In this document: positions 59,554-64,000 of the stretch, in pieces
How positions within the stretch are numbered: position 1 is the first letter of the stretch
Layout of the letters: every line of letters begins with the position of its first letter
DNA from: Bacillus sp. FSL H8-0547
Lineage (GTDB): Bacteria; Bacillota; Bacilli; Bacillales; Bacillaceae
Length of the DNA stretch: 64,000 bases
Direction: 5' to 3'
Assembly: GCA_038002745.1 (NCBI GenBank)
Contig: JBBODD010000001.1
Span: 3,906,001 to 3,970,000 of the forward strand
Notes under the pieces: generated by a model
Told to the model about the DNA's origin: nothing
Database searches by the model: none
The model's input: the letters and a program-made list of their open reading frames with translations, nothing else
Program-made: the position numbers and the translations under genes

Positions 59554-60138
59554 TTGTTCATTGCTGCCATTATTATTTTAGCTTATTTGCTGGGTTCCAT
59601 TCCTTCAGGCCTGATTGTAGGCAAAGCGGGATACGGAATTGACATCCGCGAACATGGAAGCGGCAACCTTGGAGGTACGAATACGTTTAGAACGCTTGGG
59701 GTTAAAGCCGGTTTGCTTGTTACTGCCGCAGATATTCTGAAAGGGACACTTGCAGCCTCTCTGCCCGTTCTTTTCGGATTTGAAGGTGTTCACCCGCTTC
59801 TGATTGGCGTATTCGCTGTCATCGGCCATACATACCCGGTTTTTGCAGGATTTAAAGGCGGAAAAGCCGTTGCTACTTCAGGCGGCATTTTGCTTTTCTC
59901 GGCACCGCTGATGTTTGTTACGATGCTTGCGGTCTTTTTTCTTTTCCTTTACCTGACGAAGTATGTATCTCTGTCGTCCATGCTGACGGGCATCTATGCA
60001 GTCGTCTTCAGCATCTTTTACGGTGATGTCATTCTGACGTCCGTTGTCAGTGTGCTGGCCCTGTTTGTTATATACCGCCACCGTGCAAACATTAAACGCA
60101 TTAAAGAAAAAACAGAACCTAAAGTAAAATGGATTTAA
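59554..60138 (+). CDS. plsY: Acyl-phosphate glycerol-3-phosphate acyltransferase PlsY
   Basis: Membrane enzyme starting phospholipid synthesis by moving acyl from acyl-phosphate (made by PlsX) to glycerol-3-phosphate. 194 residues, five helices; the three conserved loops are [24 protein letters not shown] and [15 protein letters not shown] start 59554 is eight bases after AGGAG; a GTG at 59536 is upstream of that site. Divergent from yneT. Confidence 0.93.
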   Translation: MFIAAIIILAYLLGSIPSGLIVGKAGYGIDIREHGSGNLGGTNTFRTLGVKAGLLVTAADILKGTLAASLPVLFGFEGVHPLLIGVFAVIGHTYPVFAGFKGGKAVATSGGILLFSAPLMFVTMLAVFFLFLYLTKYVSLSSMLTGIYAVVFSIFYGDVILTSVVSVLALFVIYRHRANIKRIKEKTEPKVKWI

Positions 60139-60162
60139 AGCTGCCCCTGGCGGCTTTTTCTG
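60139..60162 (+). terminator. Short terminator after plsY
   Basis: GCTGCC / GGCGGC hairpin with CCT loop followed by TTTTTCTGTTTT, directly at the plsY stop. Confidence 0.65.
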
Positions 60163-60237
60163 TTTTCCGTAAAACGTTTTCTTTTTTGAGCACTTCGTAT
60201 ATGATGAAGGAAAAGAAACCTTTTAGGAGATACCATC

Positions 60238-61365
60238 ATGAAGAAAAAATGGATTATTACAGCCGCTGCAGCCATTGCTGCAATGGGCACAGCTGCCTTT
60301 TTCCTGGCAGCAGACCCCGCTGAAGCCCCTCAAAAGAAAGTGGAGCTTCATCAAACCATCCAGACAAAGCATCAGTCAAAATCGTTTCAGTCTGAGCTGA
60401 CATTGTCTGCAATCGGAGATATTCTCATACACGGCAGAGTATACAATGATGCAAAACAGCCTTCAGGTACATACGATTTTAAGCCCATGATCAAAGATGT
60501 AAAACCTCTGATCGGACAGGCCGACATCACATTTGCCAATCAGGAAACGATGATCGGCGGGACAGAAATCGGGCTGTCTACCTACCCTTCTTTTAACAGT
60601 CCCTTTGAGGTGATTGACGCTTTTCAGGATGCAGGGGTTGATATTGCAGGGATAGCGAATAACCACACGCTTGACAGAGGAGAAAAAGCGATATTAAATG
60701 CAACGGCGCGCTACGACGAGATTCAGATGCCTTATGTTGGCTCCTACCGCAGTCCGAAAGATGCTGAAGAGCCGAGAATCTTAAATGTCAACGGCATTAA
60801 ACTTGGATTTCTCGCCTACACATACGGAACAAACGGCATTCCGGTACCAGAAGGAAAACCCCACCTTGTGAACCTGATTGATAAGACTAAAATGAAACGG
60901 GAAATACAGGAAATGAAAAAACAGGCAGATGCGGTCATCGTCAGCATGCACTGGGGAGTTGAATATATCAGGCTCCCGAACGAAGAACAGCAGGAGCTTG
61001 CCCGTTTTTTGGCTGATGAGGGCGTTCACCTTGTCATCGGCCACCATCCCCACGTCCTGCAGCCAATGGAATGGGTAAATGGACAGGACGGGAACAGAAC
61101 TTTTGTCGTCTACTCTCTCGGAAACTTCCTTTCGGGACAAGTCAGCGACTATAAGGATATTGGCGGAATTTTCTCCATTAAAATCAGCAAAAAAGCGGAG
61201 AATGGAAACAAGCAGATCCAGCTCGATGAACCATCCTTTGAGCCGACGATTGTTGTGAGCCAGAACAATCGCACATACCGTGTAAAAGAACTGAAAAACG
61301 TCAATGCTGCCCAAAATAAAGAAATTCAGGAGCATATGTTTCAATACTTAAACCAAAGCGAGTAA
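60238..61365 (+). CDS. CapA/PgsA-type metallophosphatase-fold protein (YwtB-like)
   Basis: 375 residues: an N-terminal signal or anchor helix (WIITAAAAIAAMGTAAFFLA), then the capsule-synthesis fold related to calcineurin phosphatases: GDILIHGRVYND, FANQE, NNHTLDRG, HWGVEY and GHHPHVLQP. In Bacillus anthracis and B. subtilis such proteins belong to poly-gamma-glutamate synthesis, but the PgsBC partners are not here, so that role is open. ATG 60238 follows TTAGGAG. Confidence 0.85.
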   Translation: MKKKWIITAAAAIAAMGTAAFFLAADPAEAPQKKVELHQTIQTKHQSKSFQSELTLSAIGDILIHGRVYNDAKQPSGTYDFKPMIKDVKPLIGQADITFANQETMIGGTEIGLSTYPSFNSPFEVIDAFQDAGVDIAGIANNHTLDRGEKAILNATARYDEIQMPYVGSYRSPKDAEEPRILNVNGIKLGFLAYTYGTNGIPVPEGKPHLVNLIDKTKMKREIQEMKKQADAVIVSMHWGVEYIRLPNEEQQELARFLADEGVHLVIGHHPHVLQPMEWVNGQDGNRTFVVYSLGNFLSGQVSDYKDIGGIFSIKISKKAENGNKQIQLDEPSFEPTIVVSQNNRTYRVKELKNVNAAQNKEIQEHMFQYLNQSE

Positions 61366-61424
61366 AAAAATGCGTTTTGATTTGCTTTTTCGTGGTAAAG
61401 TATGAGAGAAGGAGTGAAGCTTTC

Positions 61425-61727
61425 ATGAAAATACATATGAGTGACGAAGCTGTAAAATGGTATCAGGAAGAAATGAACATCGAAAGCGGGGACTCTTTTC
61501 GCTTCTTTGTGAGATATGGCGGCAGCAGCACCATTCAAAAAGGTTTTTCGCTGGGTGTTGTCAAAGACTCCCCTAAAGAAGCCGGTGCCAAAACAGAGAA
61601 GAACGGCATCACGTTTTTCATCGAGGAAAGCGATGTCTGGTACTTTGATCAGAATGATCTGATTGTCGATTATGACCATGATAGAGGCGAACCTGTATTT
61701 GACTATAAAAAACCCGCAGATCAATGA
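61425..61727 (+). CDS. yneR: HesB/IscA-like protein YneR
   Basis: 100-residue protein of the HesB-like domain group without the three cysteines of true IscA carriers, as in B. subtilis YneR: FFVRYGGSSTIQKGFSLGV and the late DLIVDYDHDRGEPVFDYKK. ATG 61425 follows AAGGAGTG; the longer frame from 61377 has no ribosome site. The function is unproven. It overlaps the yneQ end in the terminator region. Confidence 0.85.
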   Translation: MKIHMSDEAVKWYQEEMNIESGDSFRFFVRYGGSSTIQKGFSLGVVKDSPKEAGAKTEKNGITFFIEESDVWYFDQNDLIVDYDHDRGEPVFDYKKPADQ

Positions 61728-61742
61728 TCCGCGGGTTTTTTC
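61707..61742. terminator. Bidirectional terminator between yneR and yneQ
   Basis: AAAAACCCGCAGATCA / TGATCCGCGGGTTTTT hairpin with A and T runs, lying over both stop codons. Confidence 0.88.
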
Positions 61743-62041
61743 TTCAGATGAAACCGCTCAATATGGCTGCTCAGCCCATTATCCTTCAGAACTCTGAGCT
61801 GCAGTTCCCCCATAAGGTCATAATGCGGCAGGTTTTTGTAGTCATGAATCCACTCTTTTTTCAGCCCGTATCTTTCTCCCCACCTGATTAGTTTGCCCAC
61901 GTCAGAACATCCTGCTTTTGTGACAGCATGCGAGTTCTTGAAGCGCGGATCCATCCAGAAATGAGTAAGAAAGGCGATTTCACCTTTTTCCACTTGCGAC
62001 TTCCACTCGTTAAGTTCGCCCCGATTTATCCCGAATGCCAA
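61721..62041 (-). CDS. yneQ: Conserved protein YneQ
   Basis: 106 residues, soluble and basic; HFWMDPRFKNSHAVTKAGC and RWGERYGLKKEWIHDY are its landmarks. Function unknown; assigned by place (between yneP and yneR as in B. subtilis) and size. TTG start 62041 with AAGGGA just inside the end of yneP. Confidence 0.82.
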   Translation of the reverse strand: MAFGINRGELNEWKSQVEKGEIAFLTHFWMDPRFKNSHAVTKAGCSDVGKLIRWGERYGLKKEWIHDYKNLPHYDLMGELQLRVLKDNGLSSHIERFHLKKKPADH

Positions 62042-62043
62042 GG

Positions 62044-62466
62044 TTATCCCTTCTTTTTCGCTTTCTCGTATGCTTTATGCCATTCAGGATAAGCTTTTCT
62101 GATTTGAATGGGTTTAAATGTGTCCTTTTTTACACACACGTGATTGGATACCGCCTGAAGAGCAAGCTCTCCCTGGGGAGTGTACATTTCGTAGCCATAA
62201 GCTACTTTAAATCCATTGTACTCTTCAATCCATGTATGGACTGTCACGGCATCTCCATATGTAAGCGGCTTTTTATAGCGGACCTGCAGGTCGATAACAG
62301 GTGAAATAACGCCCTCTTTTTCCATTTCAGCATAAGAAAAGCCAAGGTCCTGAACAAGTTTTGTTCTTCCTACTTCCATCCAGATCAGATAATTGGCATG
62401 ATAGACAACGCCCATCTGATCTGTTTCTGCATATCTTACTTCTATTTCTTTTTTTGAAACAAGCAT
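62044..62466 (-). CDS. yneP: Acyl-CoA thioesterase, hot-dog fold (YneP)
   Basis: 140 residues of the 4-hydroxybenzoyl-CoA thioesterase group: RYAETDQMGVVYHANYLIWMEVGR carries the catalytic Asp, and VDLQVRYKKPLTYGD follows. Hydrolyses acyl-CoA of unknown chain. ATG 62466 follows AGGAGAGG. Upstream of yneQ with a 2-base gap. Confidence 0.9.
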   Translation of the reverse strand: MLVSKKEIEVRYAETDQMGVVYHANYLIWMEVGRTKLVQDLGFSYAEMEKEGVISPVIDLQVRYKKPLTYGDAVTVHTWIEEYNGFKVAYGYEMYTPQGELALQAVSNHVCVKKDTFKPIQIRKAYPEWHKAYEKAKKKG

Positions 62467-62527
62467 CTAGTTCCTCTCCTAATCACACCATGAATATCCA
62501 TTATCATACCATAAGCTTTTTTTTCGC

Positions 62528-62558
62528 ACAAAAATAGAGACGGCACAGAGCCGTCTCC
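62528..62558 (-). terminator. Intrinsic terminator of tlp
   Basis: GAGACGGC / GCCGTCTC hairpin with ACAGA loop, with an A run to the left that becomes the T run of the minus-strand transcript. Confidence 0.85.
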
Positions 62559-62565
62559 TGTACGG

Positions 62566-62796
62566 TTACTTATAACCGTTTTCTCGCGCAGAAGCTTCAT
62601 CTTTAATTTCAGAACGGAAAGCCTGTATGCTCTCTTCTCTGCGCTCATTTTTTGCTTCAATGCGCGCACGTTCCTCTTCATTTGAAAATTGCAGGCTGTC
62701 CTGGGATTTATCAATGTTTTCCATTGTATTTTGAATCATGTCCTGCAATTTTTCTACGTTATCAGAGCGATCATCCGGATTTGCTTTATAGGCCAT
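62566..62796 (-). CDS. tlp: Small acid-soluble spore protein Tlp
   Basis: 76 residues; NPDDRSDNVEKLQDMIQNTMENIDKSQDS and the charged tail match Tlp, a spore-core protein made late in sporulation and degraded on germination. ATG 62796 follows AAAGGAAGTG. Expected to be SigG dependent with sspN. Same place as in B. subtilis, between sspN and yneP. Confidence 0.93.
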   Translation of the reverse strand: MAYKANPDDRSDNVEKLQDMIQNTMENIDKSQDSLQFSNEEERARIEAKNERREESIQAFRSEIKDEASARENGYK

Positions 62797-62869
62797 ATGA
62801 ACACTTCCTTTTCTAAGATGATGGAAAATGGAGCTGATTAGTTAACATAATAAAATTATGATAACTTGA

Positions 62870-63013
62870 TTACTCTCCTTTAGTCTGCATAACCTGTGCA
62901 TGTTCATTCGATTTATTTTGCATCTGTTTTCCCTTATTCCCGCCAAAGCCTCTTGACTTTGTTCCGATATGGTTCGGGGTAAAGTGGCTTTGTTTGTCAT
63001 TTGAATTTGTCAT
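62870..63013 (-). CDS. sspN: Small acid-soluble spore protein N
   Basis: 47 residues; HFTPNHIGTKSRGFGGNKGKQM and the C-terminal VMQTKGE match SspN. I start at ATG 63013 after GGAGGCGAG; an extension to 63070 has no family match. Spore-core component, probably co-transcribed with tlp. Confidence 0.92.
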   Translation of the reverse strand: MTNSNDKQSHFTPNHIGTKSRGFGGNKGKQMQNKSNEHAQVMQTKGE

Positions 63014-63079
63014 GGTCACTCGCCTCCTCTCCATTATCTTCTCCAGAGAGAAAGCGAACATGACAGCCAAGTGTTGGAT

Positions 63080-63211
63080 TTAGCTGAGCTTGTCAAGCAG
63101 ACGCTGCTCGACTCTTTCCTCAAGCTTATCAAGAGCTTCCTGATCTTTCATGAGCTCTTTTTTATTTTCGAACACTAACTCTTCAAACGTCATTTTTTTC
63201 ATTTTTCTCAT
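63080..63211 (-). CDS. FbpB-family small basic protein (43 aa)
   Basis: ATG 63211 is eight bases after GGAGG. The 43-residue product has FEELVFENKKELMKDQEALDKLEERVEQR, the pattern (x-ELV-x-NKEELxKD-x-IE-x-R) of the Fur-regulated basic protein family that helps the FsrA RNA in B. subtilis. I see no Fur box upstream, so iron control is not shown. Confidence 0.72.
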   Translation of the reverse strand: MRKMKKMTFEELVFENKKELMKDQEALDKLEERVEQRLLDKLS

Positions 63212-63282
63212 GCAGTACACCTCCATATGTATTACATCCATTATTTCCAATAATCTGTAAATTAATCGCGGATTTTTTAAAA

Positions 63283-63314
63283 AAACGAAAAAAGACTGTT
63301 CGTTATGAACAGTC
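63283..63314 (-). terminator. Intrinsic terminator of yneN
   Basis: GACTGTTCG / (T)GAACAGTC hairpin preceded on the plus strand by an A-rich run (AAAAAACGAAAAAA), directly after the yneN stop. Confidence 0.82.
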
Positions 63315-63315
63315 C

Positions 63316-63819
63316 CTACAGTTCCAGAAGTTTTTCCATCGTTTCCTTTGTCATCGCTCCTCTTGATATATTCAGTATGCTGCCTTCCTCATCAAGGAAA
63401 TAGGTCGTCGGATAGGAATAAACCTCATATTGAATGCTGACGCGGCCATCCTTATCAAGTGCCACAGGGAACGTTAATTTCCGCTTTGAAATAAACGTTT
63501 CCACATCATCGAGGCTTTTCTCGGCGTTCGTCATATTTACAGCCAGAACAACCAGTTCTTCCTTATGCTCATCCTGCAGCTTTTGCATTTCCGGCATTTC
63601 CGCTTCGCACGGCGGACACCATGTCGCCCAGAAATTCACCATTACTTTTTTGCCTTTCACATCATCAAGCGTAACGGTCTCTCCACTAAGTGTTTCCATT
63701 TCAAATTCCGGCGGTTTGTTGCCTATTTCAAGTCCTTCTTCAGGTTCTTGCAATATGGCAAACCAGACGGCATAGCCTGCCAAAAACACGAGCAGTCCTA
63801 TGGCAAGTATTCTCTTCAC
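63316..63819 (-). CDS. yneN: Membrane-anchored thiol-disulfide oxidoreductase YneN (ResA/TlpA-like)
   Basis: 167 residues: N-terminal anchor helix (ILAIGLLVFLAGYAVWFAIL), then a thioredoxin fold with FWATWCPPC (active Cys68 and Cys71) and the cis-Pro in SYPTTYFLD. A reductase outside the membrane, of the ResA/TlpA type. I start at GTG 63819, seven bases after AAGGGGG; an ATG at 63879 is upstream but lies before that site. It follows citB, as in B. subtilis. Confidence 0.9.
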   Translation of the reverse strand: MKRILAIGLLVFLAGYAVWFAILQEPEEGLEIGNKPPEFEMETLSGETVTLDDVKGKKVMVNFWATWCPPCEAEMPEMQKLQDEHKEELVVLAVNMTNAEKSLDDVETFISKRKLTFPVALDKDGRVSIQYEVYSYPTTYFLDEEGSILNISRGAMTKETMEKLLEL

Positions 63820-63934
63820 CGTTTTTCCCCCTTGGTGCATGCTTGTCTGTTTATGTATATGCTGTGCCCAAATGGACAAGTCTCTTTTTCATTAAATCAT
63901 CTCTTTTTCAAAAGAACAACTGAATTGAACAAAA

Positions 63935-63962
63935 TAAAAAAGGGCGGAAGTCCGCCCTCTTT
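63935..63962 (-). terminator. Intrinsic terminator of citB
   Basis: AGGGCGGA / TCCGCCCT hairpin with an AG centre and a plus-strand A run (T run on the minus strand), immediately after the citB stop. Confidence 0.85.
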
Positions 63963-63966
63963 ATCA

Positions 63967-64000
63967 TCAGCCTTTGATCTTCTCGCGAAGAACCATTTGA
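63967..64000 (-). CDS. citB: Aconitate hydratase, C-terminal end
   Basis: The minus strand reads QMVLREKIKG then TGA at 63969-63967, cut by the window edge. This is the end of the Bacillus aconitase CitB as I know it, and citB precedes yneN in B. subtilis. Only ten residues are visible, so the call rests on this tail and the gene order. Confidence 0.72.
   Translation of the reverse strand, partial: QMVLREKIKG

Noticed and set aside
63212-63300. Fur box for the FbpB-like gene
   Set aside because: No adequate match to TGATAATNATTATCA was found in the upstream region.

Overview
The window is chromosomal DNA from an endospore-forming Bacillaceae (Bacillus/Metabacillus type) and covers the replication terminus region. 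The evidence is: spore proteins (tlp, sspN); the order citB-yneN-sspN-tlp-yneP-yneQ-yneR-plsY-yneT-parE-parC-alsT, which as I recall it is the Bacillus subtilis order around its terminus; a clear replication terminator protein (rtp) gene; Ter-like sites in two orientations; and a good dif candidate. No rRNA, tRNA, prophage, insertion sequence or CRISPR array was seen.

Layout. 1-7.4 kb: molybdenum cofactor genes (end of fdhD, moaA, moeA, mobB, moaE, moaD) followed by a large molybdenum formate dehydrogenase and its DUF1641 partner. 7.7-8.4 kb: two rightward Ter-like sites, one weaker opposed site and rtp. 9.1-13.2 kb: an AT-rich hrtB-hrtA-hssR-hssS-like haem sensing and efflux cassette with an HssR-type direct repeat in front. 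13.4-18.3 kb: small and housekeeping genes. 18.5-21.1 kb: a compact, apparently undescribed peptide-modification locus, consisting of a strong promoter, a 20-residue peptide gene, a terminator-like hairpin, an E1/ThiF-like adenylating enzyme with an N-terminal PqqD-like domain, and an M50 membrane metalloprotease that also has an N-terminal PqqD-like domain. 21.2-27.7 kb: cdsA paralogue, amino-acid oxidase, a beta-propeller-like protein, a 52-bp tandem repeat, a cupredoxin, an M20 hydrolase and a DUF71 ATPase.

27.8-38.8 kb: a cobalamin riboswitch and a tightly overlapped twelve-gene operon for corrinoid uptake (btuFCD) and late cobalamin assembly (cobO, cobQ, cobT, cbiB, cobD, cobU, cobS, cobC and a CobU-like gene). 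39-43 kb: MFS transporter, SRPBCC protein, nucleotidyltransferase and a free-standing LAGLIDADG protein. 43.0-43.7 kb: an AT-rich noncoding block with the dif candidate and an opposed Ter-like site. Gene direction switches here from mostly + to mostly -. 43.7-64 kb: glycerophosphodiesterase, secreted zincin, cydABS-cydDC (with Rex-like sites), alsT, parEC (with a LexA-like box), plsY, a CapA-type protein, the yneN-R genes, spore proteins and the end of citB.

How it fits together. The Ter arrangement lets forks in from both sides and blocks them on leaving, between about 7.8 kb and 43.6 kb. The terminus resolution functions (dif, topoisomerase IV) lie at the right side. The functional modules (Mo-enzyme, haem detoxification, B12 salvage, bd oxidase) are separate transcription units, most closed by visible intrinsic terminators.
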